Source: Azospirillum brasilense (GTDB lineage Bacteria; Pseudomonadota; Alphaproteobacteria; Azospirillales; Azospirillaceae). From it: a stretch of DNA of 45,561 bases. Each line of letters starts with the position of its first letter. Within the stretch, counting starts at the first letter, position 1. Under the pieces are notes generated by a model, which worked only from the letters and a program-made list of their open reading frames with translations, was not told where the DNA came from and did not search any database. The DNA lies in the NCBI RefSeq assembly GCF_003349955.1, contig NZ_QLKQ01000061.1:1-45561 (forward strand), in the 5' to 3' direction. Positions 17,457 to 25,029 of this stretch are shown here, piece after piece. The translations under genes and the position numbers were made by a program.

Positions 17457-17670
17457 GTCGTTGACCTTGGGTTCCGGTTGGGCCGGATGGAGTGAAAAAC
17501 GCCATAAAATTGTATATGGATGATCAGAAATTCTCAAATGCGCATCGTGCCGGAAGAATTTCCACTCGACCCAGCCCCTCGTCGGTGAGGGAGCCGGCAA
17601 CGGACTTTTGGGAAGCCGGGCGATCCGCCCTATCTTTGGCAGACGACACACCGAACGAGGGACCGGGACC

Positions 17671-18417
17671 GTGCAGCTTCTTCTCAGCACCTGGGCCGAG
17701 GCCGAGACCTATCTGAAGACCTCCAAGGGCATCATCCTGCCCATCGGCTCCACCGAGCAGCATGGGCCGAACGGCCTGATCGGCACCGACGCCATCTGCG
17801 CCGAGGTGGTGGCCCGCGGCGTCGGCGACGCCACCGGGGCGATGGTCGGGCCGACCATCCCGGTCGGCATGGCCGTGCATCACATGGACTTCGCCGGCTC
17901 CATGACGCTGAAGCCCTCCACCCTGATCGCCCTGCTGCGCGACTATGTGATGTCGCTGGCCGAGCATGGGTTCGAGCGCTTCTTCTTCATCAACGGCCAT
18001 GGCGGCAACGTCGCGTCGGTCCGCGCCGCCTTCTACGAGATTTACGCGGAGAACCGCGCCCTGCGCGGCCGGCAGGCGCCGGAGCTGCGCTGCACCCTGG
18101 TCAACTGGTGGGAGAACCAGGAGATCGGGCGGCTGTCGCGGGGGCTGTTCGGCGGCAAGGAGGGCTCCCACGCCACGCCCAGCGAGGTGTCGCTGACCCA
18201 GTACGCCTATCCCGAGTCGATCAAGACGGCGGCGATGGACCCGGAGACCGCGTCGCCCGGCGGCTTCTACGACGCCCGCGACTTCCGGCGGCGCCACCCG
18301 GACGGGCGCATCGGCTCCGCCCCCGGCCTCGCCTCGCCGGAGCACGGCAAGCGGCTGTTCGACACGGCGGTGGAGGCGATTTCCCGCCAATACGGCGCCT
18401 TCCTGGCGGAGGCCTGA
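17671..18417 (+). CDS. Creatininase-family amidohydrolase
   Basis: The product is 248 aa from a GTG start at 17671 with a good ribosome site (GAGGGA, 8-9 bp upstream). The metal-binding pattern of the family is visible: GSTEQHGPNGLIGTDA (Glu29, His31, Asp40), FINGHGGN (His110) and SHATPSEVS (the downstream Glu). Relatives hydrolyse creatinine, act on cyclic amides or formamides (ArfB, MftE), or work in cofactor synthesis. It lies 100 bp before a peptide-type binding-protein gene, so it may process the imported compound. The actual substrate is unknown. Confidence 0.85.
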   Translation: MQLLLSTWAEAETYLKTSKGIILPIGSTEQHGPNGLIGTDAICAEVVARGVGDATGAMVGPTIPVGMAVHHMDFAGSMTLKPSTLIALLRDYVMSLAEHGFERFFFINGHGGNVASVRAAFYEIYAENRALRGRQAPELRCTLVNWWENQEIGRLSRGLFGGKEGSHATPSEVSLTQYAYPESIKTAAMDPETASPGGFYDARDFRRRHPDGRIGSAPGLASPEHGKRLFDTAVEAISRQYGAFLAEA

Positions 18418-18517
18418 GCGGAAAAGCCCGCGGAAAAGCCATCCTGCGGTCTTGAACTCGGGCGGGGCTTCACCGCATCATCCCGCGCCGAGACAACGAT
18501 TGGGGGAAACAGCCGTC

Positions 18518-20029
18518 ATGCCGAACCGCCAGAGGCGCACCGCGCTCGCCATCACCATGGGAGCGGTCCTCGGGCTGGCCGGCGCGCTGGCCGCCGGTCC
18601 GGTCTTCGCTCAAGCGGCCCCCCGCACGGATCTGGTGGTCGGGATGCGGCTGGAGCCGCCGCACCTCGACCCCACGGCCGGCGCGGCCGCGGCCATCGAC
18701 GAGGTGACCTACGCCAACCTGTACGAGCCGCTGACCCGCATCGACGCCGAAGGCAAGGTGGTGCCGGGCCTCGCCGAGAAGTGGCAGGTGTCGGCGGACG
18801 GGCTGACCTACACCTTCCACCTGCGCAAGGGGGCGAAGTTCCACGACGGCAGCGACGCCGATTCGGCGGACGTGAAGTTCTCGCTCGACCGCGCGCGGGG
18901 GGCCGAGTCGGTCAACGCGCAGAAGGGCTATTTCGCCGCCATCGCCGGGGTCGAGGCGCCCGACGCGCGGACCGTGGTCGTCACGCTGTCGCGGCCGGAC
19001 GGACTGTTCCTCTTCCACATGGCGTCGGGCGACGCCGCCATCGTCGCGCCGGAGTCGGCGGGCGCCAACAAGCAGACCCCGGTCGGCACCGGCCCCTTCA
19101 AGTTCGAGCGCTGGGTGGCCGGCGACCGGGTGGTTCTGGTGCGCAACCCCGACTATGACGGGCCGAAGCCGGCGCTGGAGCGCGTGACCTTCCGCTTCAT
19201 CAGCGACCCGGCGGCGCAGGTCGCCGCGCTGAAGGCCGGCGACATCGACAGCTTCCCGCAGTTCGACACCTACGAGGCGCTGCCCCAGTTCCGCGACGAC
19301 GGGGCCTTCACCGTCATGGTCGGCACGACGGAGGGAGAGACGATCCTCGGCACCAACAACGCCCGCAAGCCCTTCGACGACCTGCGGGTGCGCCGGGCCA
19401 TGGCCCACGCCATCGACCGCAAGACGCTGATCGACGGCGTGCTGTTCGGCAACGGGGCGGCCATCGGCAGCCACTTCCCGCCGCACCGCGCGGGCTATGT
19501 GGACCTGACCGCCCTCTACCCCTACGATCCGGACAAGGCCAAGGCGCTGCTCGCCGAGGCCGGCCTGCCGGACGGGTTCGCGACGACGCTGCGTCTGCCG
19601 CCGCCGATCTACGCCCGCCGCTCCGGCGAGCTGATCGCCGCCATGCTGGCCGAGGTCGGCATCCGCGTGACGGTCGAGCCGATGGAGTGGGCGCCCTGGC
19701 TGGAGAAGGTGTTCAAGGGCAAGGATTACGACCTGACCCTGATCGCCCACACCGAACCGCTGGACATCGACATCTACGGGCGGCCCGACTACTACTTCAA
19801 CTACCAAAGCGAGCGGTTCAACGCCGTGGGGGCGGAACTGGACCGCACCCAGGACACCGCCAAGCGCAACGCCCTCTACGGCGAGCAGCAGCGCATCCTG
19901 GCCGAGGACGCGGTGAACGGCTTCCTCTTCATGCTTCCCTCGGCCACCGTGCAGAAGTCGGCGGTGCAGGGCATGTGGGTCAACCGCCCGATCCAGGCCA
20001 ACGACGTGACGGGCGTCCGGTGGAAGTGA
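18518..20029 (+). CDS. ABC transporter substrate-binding protein, family 5 (peptide/nickel type)
   Basis: The product is 503 aa with an N-terminal signal (MPNRQRRTALAITMG, hydrophobic core, cleavage at VFAQA). The mature part has the SBP family 5 pattern: YANLYEPLTRIDAEGKVVPGLAEKWQVSADGLTYTFHLRKGAKFHD in outline, then VRRAMAHAIDRK and the late PMEWAPWLEK. Such proteins bind di-/oligopeptides, but also opines, glutathione or other small solutes. The ATG follows GGGGGAAAC. It leads a three-gene transport set with the two downstream permeases. Confidence 0.9.
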   Translation: MPNRQRRTALAITMGAVLGLAGALAAGPVFAQAAPRTDLVVGMRLEPPHLDPTAGAAAAIDEVTYANLYEPLTRIDAEGKVVPGLAEKWQVSADGLTYTFHLRKGAKFHDGSDADSADVKFSLDRARGAESVNAQKGYFAAIAGVEAPDARTVVVTLSRPDGLFLFHMASGDAAIVAPESAGANKQTPVGTGPFKFERWVAGDRVVLVRNPDYDGPKPALERVTFRFISDPAAQVAALKAGDIDSFPQFDTYEALPQFRDDGAFTVMVGTTEGETILGTNNARKPFDDLRVRRAMAHAIDRKTLIDGVLFGNGAAIGSHFPPHRAGYVDLTALYPYDPDKAKALLAEAGLPDGFATTLRLPPPIYARRSGELIAAMLAEVGIRVTVEPMEWAPWLEKVFKGKDYDLTLIAHTEPLDIDIYGRPDYYFNYQSERFNAVGAELDRTQDTAKRNALYGEQQRILAEDAVNGFLFMLPSATVQKSAVQGMWVNRPIQANDVTGVRWK

Positions 20030-20069
20030 TCCGGCGCGGCCGGACCGGACACGGCGGGGGCTGACCCGC

Positions 20070-21017
20070 GTGCTCGCCTTCCTGGTGCGCCGTCTGCTGA
20101 CCCTGGCGCTGACGGCGTGGCTGGCCACGCTGGTGGTCTTCGCCGTGCTGGAGGCGATCCCCGGCGACCCCGCCCTGGTGATGCTGGGCACCAGCGCCCA
20201 GCCGGAGGCGGTGGCCGCCCTGCGCGCCCAGATGGGGCTCGACCGGCCCTGGCCCGTCCGTTACGCCGGCTGGGTCGGCGGGATGCTGCACGGGGAATTC
20301 GGGACCAGCCTGACCTACGCGCGCCCGGTCGCCGGGCTGGTCGCCGACCGGCTGGCCATCACCCTGCCGCTGGCCGGGCTGGCGCTGGTCCTCTCGGCGG
20401 GAATCGCCATCCCGCTCGGCCTGTTCGCCGCCGGGCGGCAGGGGCGGGCCGGGGACTGGGCGGTCATGGCCTTCGGGCAGATGGGCATCGCGGTGCCCGG
20501 CTTCTGGTTCGCCATCCTGTTGATCCTGCTGTTCTCCGTTCGGCTGGGCTGGTTCTCCGCCGGCGGCTTTCCGGGATGGGAGGCCGGGGCGGGGCTGGCG
20601 CTGAAGGCGCTGCTGCTGCCCGCCGTGGCTCTGGCCCTGCCGGAGGCGGCGATCCTGGCGCGCATCACCCGCACCGCGGCGCTCGACACGCTGCGCGAGG
20701 AGTATGTGCGCACGGCGGTCGCCAAGGGCCTGCCGCGCCGCGTGGTGCTGCGGCGCCATGTGCTGCCCAACGCGCTGATCCCGGTGGCGACCATCCTCGG
20801 CCTGCAATTCTCCTTCCTCGTCGCCGGGGCGGTGGTGGTGGAGAACGTCTTCACCCTGCCGGGGTTGGGCCGGCTGCTCCATCAGGCCATCGGCCAGCAC
20901 GACCTGATCGTGGTGCAGGGCGTCGTCGTGCTGCTGGCGGTGACGGTGGTGGCGGTCAACGCGCTGGTCGACATCGCTTGCGCCGCCATCGATCCGCGCC
21001 CGCGGGTGACGGTATGA
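20070..21017 (+). CDS. ABC transporter permease, DppB/OppB type
   Basis: The product is 315 aa from a GTG start (N-terminus MLAFLVRRLLTLALTAWLATLVVF). It has about six transmembrane helices and the EAA loop EEYVRTAVAKGLPRRVVLRRHVLPNALIP (roughly residues 210-238) that contacts the ATPase. It starts 40 bp after the binding-protein stop, and its TGA overlaps the ATG of the next permease (ATGA). This is translational coupling of the two membrane subunits. Confidence 0.92.
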   Translation: MLAFLVRRLLTLALTAWLATLVVFAVLEAIPGDPALVMLGTSAQPEAVAALRAQMGLDRPWPVRYAGWVGGMLHGEFGTSLTYARPVAGLVADRLAITLPLAGLALVLSAGIAIPLGLFAAGRQGRAGDWAVMAFGQMGIAVPGFWFAILLILLFSVRLGWFSAGGFPGWEAGAGLALKALLLPAVALALPEAAILARITRTAALDTLREEYVRTAVAKGLPRRVVLRRHVLPNALIPVATILGLQFSFLVAGAVVVENVFTLPGLGRLLHQAIGQHDLIVVQGVVVLLAVTVVAVNALVDIACAAIDPRPRVTV

Positions 21018-21859
21018 GGGGATTCGTGCGACGGGTGCGCCGGCTGCCGGTCAGCCTGCTGCTGGGCGGGCTGCTCACCGCGCTGGTGGTCGGGGCGGCG
21101 CTGCTGTCGTTGGTCTGGACGCCCTTCCCGGCGGAGCAGGTGCGGGTGGTCGCCCGGCTGCGCCCGCCGGGGCCGGTCCATTGGCTGGGCACCGACCATT
21201 TCGGGCGCGACGTGCTGTCGATGATCCTGGTCGGTGCCCGCAACTCGCTGGCCGTCGGGGCGGCGGCGGTGGCGCTGGGCGCTATGCTAGGCGTGCCGCT
21301 GGGGCTGGCTGCCTCCGCCTGGGGGCGCTGGGGGGACGAGGCGGTGGCCCGGCTGGGCGACCTGCTGTTCGCCTTTCCCGCGGTGCTGACGGCGATCCTG
21401 CTGACGGCGGCGCTGGGGGCGGGGGCGGTGAACGTCGTTTTGGCGCTCGGCCTGTTCAACGCCGCGGTCTTCGCGCGGGTGGCGCGCGGAGCGGCGCTGG
21501 CCGTCTGGCGGCGGGACTTCGTGCGGGCGGCGCTGGCGCTGGGGCGGGGACCCCTGTCGGTGACGCTGGTGCATGTGCTGCCCAACATCGCCGGGGTGGT
21601 GATCGTCCAGGGGACGGTGCTGTTCGCCGTGGCGGTGTTGAACGAGGCGGCGCTGAGCTATCTCGGCCTGGGCATCCAGCCGCCTTCCCCGTCCTGGGGC
21701 AAGATGCTGGGCGACGCGCAGACCTTCCTGTTCACCGCCCCCCTCCAGGCGATCTTTCCGGGGGCGGCCATCGCGGTGACGGTGCTGGGGCTGAACCTGT
21801 TGGGCGACGGTCTGCGCGATGCCCTCGACCCGCGCCACCGCTCGGCGGGGCTGCTGTAG
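21014..21859 (+). CDS. ABC transporter permease, DppC/OppC type
   Basis: The product is 281 aa. The N-terminal LGTDHFGRDVLSMILVGARNSLAVG block is diagnostic of DppC-type permeases. The EAA loop is RRDFVRAALALGRGPLSVTLVHVLPNIAGVV (roughly 165-196), and the C-terminus LNLLGDGLRDALDPR is standard. It overlaps the previous permease gene by 4 bp. No ATPase gene follows: a hairpin and a GC-rich inverted repeat end the set. The transporter must therefore borrow ATPases encoded elsewhere. Confidence 0.93.
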   Translation: MRGFVRRVRRLPVSLLLGGLLTALVVGAALLSLVWTPFPAEQVRVVARLRPPGPVHWLGTDHFGRDVLSMILVGARNSLAVGAAAVALGAMLGVPLGLAASAWGRWGDEAVARLGDLLFAFPAVLTAILLTAALGAGAVNVVLALGLFNAAVFARVARGAALAVWRRDFVRAALALGRGPLSVTLVHVLPNIAGVVIVQGTVLFAVAVLNEAALSYLGLGIQPPSPSWGKMLGDAQTFLFTAPLQAIFPGAAIAVTVLGLNLLGDGLRDALDPRHRSAGLL

Positions 21860-21861
21860 AG

Positions 21862-21891
21862 TTGACACAAGACGGTGGAGGCTTGTGTCAA
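21862..21891 (+). terminator. Perfect 10-bp stem hairpin after the permease operon
   Basis: TTGACACAAG at 21862-21871 and CTTGTGTCAA at 21882-21891 form a perfect stem around a 10-base loop, 2 bp after the permease stop. There is no T-run, so it is either a rho-dependent end or an mRNA 3' stabiliser. GTGTCAA is repeated once more just downstream. Confidence 0.55.
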
Positions 21892-21913
21892 GTGTCAAGC
21901 GGTTGGGAGTTGT

Positions 21914-22032
21914 CCCCTCTCCCCTCCGGGGAGAGGGTTAGGGTGAGGGGGATGTGCGTGGCGGTACGTTCGGCACAAGCGCAACCCCCTCACCCGGCCC
22001 TCCGGGCCACCCTCTCCCCAGAGGGGAGAGGG
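21914..22032. repeat. REP-like GC-rich inverted repeat between permease and gpt stops
   Basis: The left unit (21914-21951) contains CCCTCTCCCCTCCGGGGAGAGGG then a GGGTGAGGGGG end. The right unit (21985-22032) is its imperfect reverse complement with an extra CGGCCCTCCGGGCC hairpin. Each unit is itself palindromic. This is the familiar CTCTCCCC...GGGGAGAG repeat of many GC-rich proteobacteria. It separates two converging genes. Confidence 0.85.
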
Positions 22033-22038
22033 CAATTT

Positions 22039-22539
22039 TCACGCGCCGCGGTGCTGCTTGGCGATCGGTTGGGAGAATTGCAGCTCGATGTCCCACGGGA
22101 AGTGGATCCAGGTGTCCTGGCTCACTTCGGTGATGAAGGTGTCGACCAGCGGACGGCCCAGCGGCTTGGCGTAGACGGTGGCGAAATGCGCCTTGGGCAG
22201 CATCTTGCGCACGATCACCGCGGTCTTCCCGGTGTCGACCAGATCGTCGATGATCAGCCAGCCTTCGCCGTCCCCGGCGTTGGCGCCCTCCACGCCCTTC
22301 AGCACCGTCGCCTCGCGCTGGTTCTGGTGGTCGTAGCTGGAGACGCAGACGGTGTCGATCATGCGCAGCTCAAGCTCGCGCGCGATGATCGCCGCCGGGA
22401 CGAGACCGCCGCGGGTGATGGCGATGATGCCCTTCCACGGACCCTTGTCGATCAGGCGCCAAGCCAACGCCTTGGCGTTGCGGTGAAGCTCCTCCCACGA
22501 CACCGGGAAGTGCTTGTTGAACGGAACGGCTTCTGGCAC
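22039..22539 (-). CDS. gpt: Xanthine-guanine phosphoribosyltransferase
   Basis: The product is 166 aa, a purine-salvage enzyme joining PRPP to guanine or xanthine. The PRPP loop is IIDDLVDTGKTAV (residues 96-108). ITRGGLVPAAIIAREL and VDTFITEVSQDTWIHFPWD match E. coli Gpt closely. I chose a GTG at 22539 with a CGGAG ribosome site about 9 bp upstream. The longer frame to 22581 adds a non-homologous tail with no ribosome site. Confidence 0.92.
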   Translation of the reverse strand: MPEAVPFNKHFPVSWEELHRNAKALAWRLIDKGPWKGIIAITRGGLVPAAIIARELELRMIDTVCVSSYDHQNQREATVLKGVEGANAGDGEGWLIIDDLVDTGKTAVIVRKMLPKAHFATVYAKPLGRPLVDTFITEVSQDTWIHFPWDIELQFSQPIAKQHRGA

Positions 22540-22709
22540 GGCTATGGACTCCGAAAGAAACGTGCGCCGCTTATACCGCAAGCCCCACCGCCGGGCAATC
22601 GACCGCGTGAAAAGGCGAAAAAAGGTCTTGCAGCCCGGAATCCTTTTGAGTAAGTTGCGCGCCTCGACGACGGACGGTTACCGCCGCCGCCGGGAAGACA
22701 AACAGGAAT

Positions 22710-22786
22710 GCGCCCGTAGCTCAGCTGGATAGAGCACCAGACTACGAATCTGGGGGTCAGGAGTTCGAATCTCTTCGGGCGCGCCA
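22710..22786 (+). tRNA. tRNA-Arg (anticodon ACG), CCA encoded
   Basis: A full cloverleaf is readable. The acceptor stem is GCGCCCG/CGGGCGC, with D-arm GCTC...GAGC. The anticodon stem CCAGA/TCTGG has loop CTACGAA (anticodon at 22744-22746), and the T-arm loop is TTCGAAT. The discriminator G and CCA are encoded at 22783-22786. It reads CGN arginine codons after A34-to-inosine editing. A rho-independent terminator follows 22 bp later. Confidence 0.97.
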
Positions 22787-22807
22787 TTCCTTCCAGTCTG
22801 CACAAGA

Positions 22808-22829
22808 AAGCCGCCCTTGGGCGGCTTTT
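22808..22829 (+). terminator. Rho-independent terminator of tRNA-Arg
   Basis: AAGCCGCC and GGCGGCTT form a perfect stem around CTTG and run into TTTT. It ends the tRNA transcript. Confidence 0.85.
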
Positions 22830-22863
22830 CTGCTTTCTGGCCTTTGCCTGACAAAGGTTTCCC

Positions 22864-23043
22864 TCAGCCGCTTTTCTTTTTCCGTGCCGTGCGCTTCGGC
22901 TTGGGCGGTTTGGTCATGGCGTTGAACAGGGCGGTCTGGTTGCGCCGGGCGGCGGCGCCGAACACGCCGCTCCAGAAACCGATGGCCTGGCTGGCCGTCC
23001 GGTTGGCCATGGACAGCCAGAGGCTTTGTGGTGTCCCCTTCAT
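22864..23043 (-). CDS. Small protein with strongly basic C-terminal tail (59 aa, unrecognised)
   Basis: The ATG at 23043 has a very strong ribosome site (AAAAGGGGGAAGC), which decides the start and supports a real gene. The body ANRTASQAIGFWSGVFGAAARRNQTALFNAM looks like one amphipathic helix, somewhat like a phasin fragment. The tail TKPPKPKRTARKKKSG is rich in Lys, Arg and Pro and could bind nucleic acid. The stop lies just beyond the terminator of tRNA-Arg. Function unknown; a link to polyhydroxyalkanoate granules is only a guess. Confidence 0.6.
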   Translation of the reverse strand: MKGTPQSLWLSMANRTASQAIGFWSGVFGAAARRNQTALFNAMTKPPKPKRTARKKKSG

Positions 23044-23105
23044 GCTTCCCCCTTTTGAAAGCCCTGCCGATGAAGCTCGGCCAGGGAGACAACAGCGCGA
23101 GGCGG

Positions 23106-23312
23106 TCAAACTCCCGCGACGATCGCGCGGCGATGGCGGACCCGCGTCCAGGACATGGTCAGGCCGACCCGCTCGGCGCAGCCATAGTGCCAGGGGCGGT
23201 TCTCGCTATCGCCGGCCCAATGCGGTTCCCCGGCCCGCAAAGGTTTCCCGCAATGGCAACAGGTGGGTGGCGCGGGACGGCGTGCGGCGTCCCGTTTCGT
23301 CAGCTGGGTCAT
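23106..23312 (-). CDS. Small Cys/His-rich putative zinc-binding protein (68 aa)
   Basis: The centre reads TCCHCGKPLRAGEPHWAGDSENRPWHYGCAERVG, with CxxC plus two His and a later Cys. This looks like a half LIM or zinc-ribbon module. The ATG at 23312 is one choice; an ATG at 23324 adds four residues. The ribosome site is weak. The gene is on the same strand as the small basic-tail gene and 62 bp upstream of it, so they may form a unit. Function unknown. Confidence 0.5.
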   Translation of the reverse strand: MTQLTKRDAARRPAPPTCCHCGKPLRAGEPHWAGDSENRPWHYGCAERVGLTMSWTRVRHRRAIVAGV

Positions 23313-23714
23313 AGGGCATCTCATCCAGAGCGTCTTATTCCAGGAGGCGTCTCAGGCACGGCGTTTCGGGAAGGCACGGCATCGAGAGCGTGTGAGAGCG
23401 TGTGTTTTCTTGGGCGTGTCATCTTGCGGTGCGAAGAATGACCGCCCGGCCGTCCCGGGGAAACGTCGCAAAGGTGAAATGCCCATGGGGTGCCCCCGAC
23501 CACAGGGGTATGCCCATGGTCAGGCCACAGGTCGCGAGATCGTTGGCATTAAACGCTTTTTGCCCTTATCGCGAATCGCTCCTGCGGGGCGGCGCGCCCA
23601 CTCTTGATCACACCCCGATTCACAGCCGGTTAACCATCCGCGCCTAGCGTCCGCCCCCTTCGCCGCGGCTTTTTGCTGCGGCGCAGCATTTTCCGAAGGG
23701 TGAAGGCGTTATCC
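23313..23714. other. Gene-poor 402-bp region
   Basis: I see no convincing coding sequence. ATGCCCATGG-type words occur twice (near 23478 and 23509) around GGGG/CCCC tracts. AT-rich stretches near 23540-23640 may hold the promoter of the YgjV-like gene. Open frames here lack ribosome sites and protein-like composition. Confidence 0.5.
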
Positions 23715-24266
23715 ATGGTTTTCCTGTTGCACCACCTGCCGTCCCTGTCGCTGGTCGCGGTGAGCGGGCTTGCCGGTCTGGCGTTGGGCGTCCTGTCCAC
23801 GCTGCTTCAGGACCGGCGGGCGATCCTGACCGCGCAGGCCGGGGCCGGGGCGCTGTTCGTCCTCCACTTCTTCGCCCTGGGTGCCCATACGGGCATGCTG
23901 ATGTGCGCGCTCGGCCTCGTGCAGATGGCCGCCGCTTATCCGGACCGGCGGCCGCTCTGGCTGCGCGCGCTGTTCGTCCTGACCGTCCCGGCGGCGTTGG
24001 CCGTCGCGGCGGCGACGTGGCAGGGGCCGATGTCCGCCCTGTCGGCGGCAGGCTTCATCCTGGGCACCATCGGGCGCTGGCAGAGCCGCGTCGGGCGGAT
24101 GCGGCTGTTCTTCCTGTCCTCGACGGTGGTCGGGGCCGGCCACAACGCGCTGGCTGGTTCGGCCTTCGGGCTGGCGTCGGACGCGATGACTCTGTCCGGC
24201 CATCTGCTCGCCCTGTGGCGCGCCCGCCCGCCGGTTCGCCGCCGGGCGATGCTGGCTTTTCACTGA
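23715..24266 (+). CDS. YgjV-family inner-membrane protein
   Basis: The product is 183 aa with about six predicted membrane helices. The order of short helices with LGVLSTLLQDRRAILTAQAGAGALFVLHFFALGAHTGMLMCALG in outline matches the IMP_YgjV family, whose function is unknown. I chose the ATG at 23715 (MVFLLHHLPSLS); the longer frame to 23673 adds a basic, unlikely N-terminus. A GC-rich hairpin separates it from the convergent DUF892 gene. Confidence 0.75.
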   Translation: MVFLLHHLPSLSLVAVSGLAGLALGVLSTLLQDRRAILTAQAGAGALFVLHFFALGAHTGMLMCALGLVQMAAAYPDRRPLWLRALFVLTVPAALAVAAATWQGPMSALSAAGFILGTIGRWQSRVGRMRLFFLSSTVVGAGHNALAGSAFGLASDAMTLSGHLLALWRARPPVRRRAMLAFH

Positions 24267-24276
24267 CGAGCGGAAA

Positions 24277-24304
24277 CCGCGCCGGGAACGGTGCCCCGGC
24301 GCGG
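24277..24304. terminator. Bidirectional terminator-like hairpin between ygjV-like and DUF892 genes
   Basis: CCGCGCCGGG at 24277-24286 and CCCGGCGCGG at 24295-24304 form a perfect 10-bp stem. On the minus strand it is followed by TTTCC, which suits the end of the DUF892 transcript. Confidence 0.55.
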
Positions 24305-24323
24305 CCTTGGCGCTGCGTTCCGA

Positions 24324-24839
24324 TCAGCGCTTCGCTTCGGCGGTGCCGGCGGTTTCCCGGCGCTCCAGATAGGTCTTGGTGAGCTGCGGCAGGCGCTGTT
24401 CCAGCCACGCGGCCATTTCCAGCTCCTCGTCCAGGCTCGGTTGGAGCATGCGGGCGATCTCCGGCTCCCCGGCCTGCTCCGCGGCGGCGATGAGGGCGCG
24501 GTAGTTGGCGATTTCGAAATGCTCGAAGGAATAGTCGAAGATCGACGCCTTCACGATCTCGTCGGACGCCACCACACCGGACAGCGACTGGGCGTTGCCG
24601 ATCAGCATGGCGACGCCGGTCTTGATGGCCGAGGTGTCGGTGCCCAGACGCTGCAGGCACTGCTTCAGCCGGTCGGCCTGCCGGTTCGACACCTCGATGT
24701 GCTCCTGCACCTTGGCGAGGACGTCCGGGTAGTTCTTGATGCGCTCCGCCTGCCGCTCCAGCATCTCGACCGCTTGGCTCTCCATGGCGTGGGCGTCGCG
24801 GAGCCAGTCGATCAGGGTCTCCTTGGTGGTGTTGGCCAC
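24324..24839 (-). CDS. DUF892 / YciF-family ferritin-like stress protein
   Basis: The product is 171 aa, all helical, from a GTG at 24839 with a strong purine-rich ribosome site (GAGGGAGAGGA). DAHAMESQAVEMLERQAERI, the EHIEVSNRQADRL segment and EIANYRALIAAAEQAGEPE carry the Glu/His pattern of the YciE/YciF di-iron four-helix bundle. The family is induced by osmotic and general stress. It is divergent from a PA2169-type gene, so the two probably share stress control. Confidence 0.88.
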   Translation of the reverse strand: MANTTKETLIDWLRDAHAMESQAVEMLERQAERIKNYPDVLAKVQEHIEVSNRQADRLKQCLQRLGTDTSAIKTGVAMLIGNAQSLSGVVASDEIVKASIFDYSFEHFEIANYRALIAAAEQAGEPEIARMLQPSLDEELEMAAWLEQRLPQLTKTYLERRETAGTAEAKR

Positions 24840-25029
24840 AGGTCCTCTCCCTCGTTGCGTTATCGGACAGTCCATTGGGGATGGACGGACAACAGGCGGA
24901 GCAGCGGTTCGTCACCATCGGACGATGCGGACCAACCCAAGCGGAGCACCCTTCGGATGCATCGAGGAACCTTCACCGGGGCGGCAGGTTTTCAAGTGGT
25001 TGGGCAGCCTGCCAGGGGAGGAACCGGCC
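24840..25029. promoter_or_regulatory. Divergent stress promoter region with EcfG-like site at 24966-24990
   Basis: GGAAC at 24966-24970, a 16-bp spacer and GGTT at 24987-24990 resemble the alphaproteobacterial EcfG general-stress promoter (GGAAC-N16/17-CGTT), with one mismatch in the -10. It would serve the plus-strand PA2169-type gene. I find no equally good site for the minus-strand DUF892 gene. Confidence 0.45.

Noticed and set aside
17608..17670. ATG start for the creatininase gene at 17608
   Set aside because: The extra 21 residues (SRAIRPIFGRRHTERGTG) do not look like the family, and the GTG at 17671 has a good ribosome site.
23263..23647. Overlapping plus-strand open frames in the gap before the YgjV-like gene
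   Set aside because: They overlap each other in different frames, have no ribosome sites and show no protein-like pattern.
22710..23714. Possible genomic island integrated at tRNA-Arg
   Set aside because: Small unusual genes follow the tRNA, but I find no integrase and no repeat of the tRNA 3' end downstream in the window.
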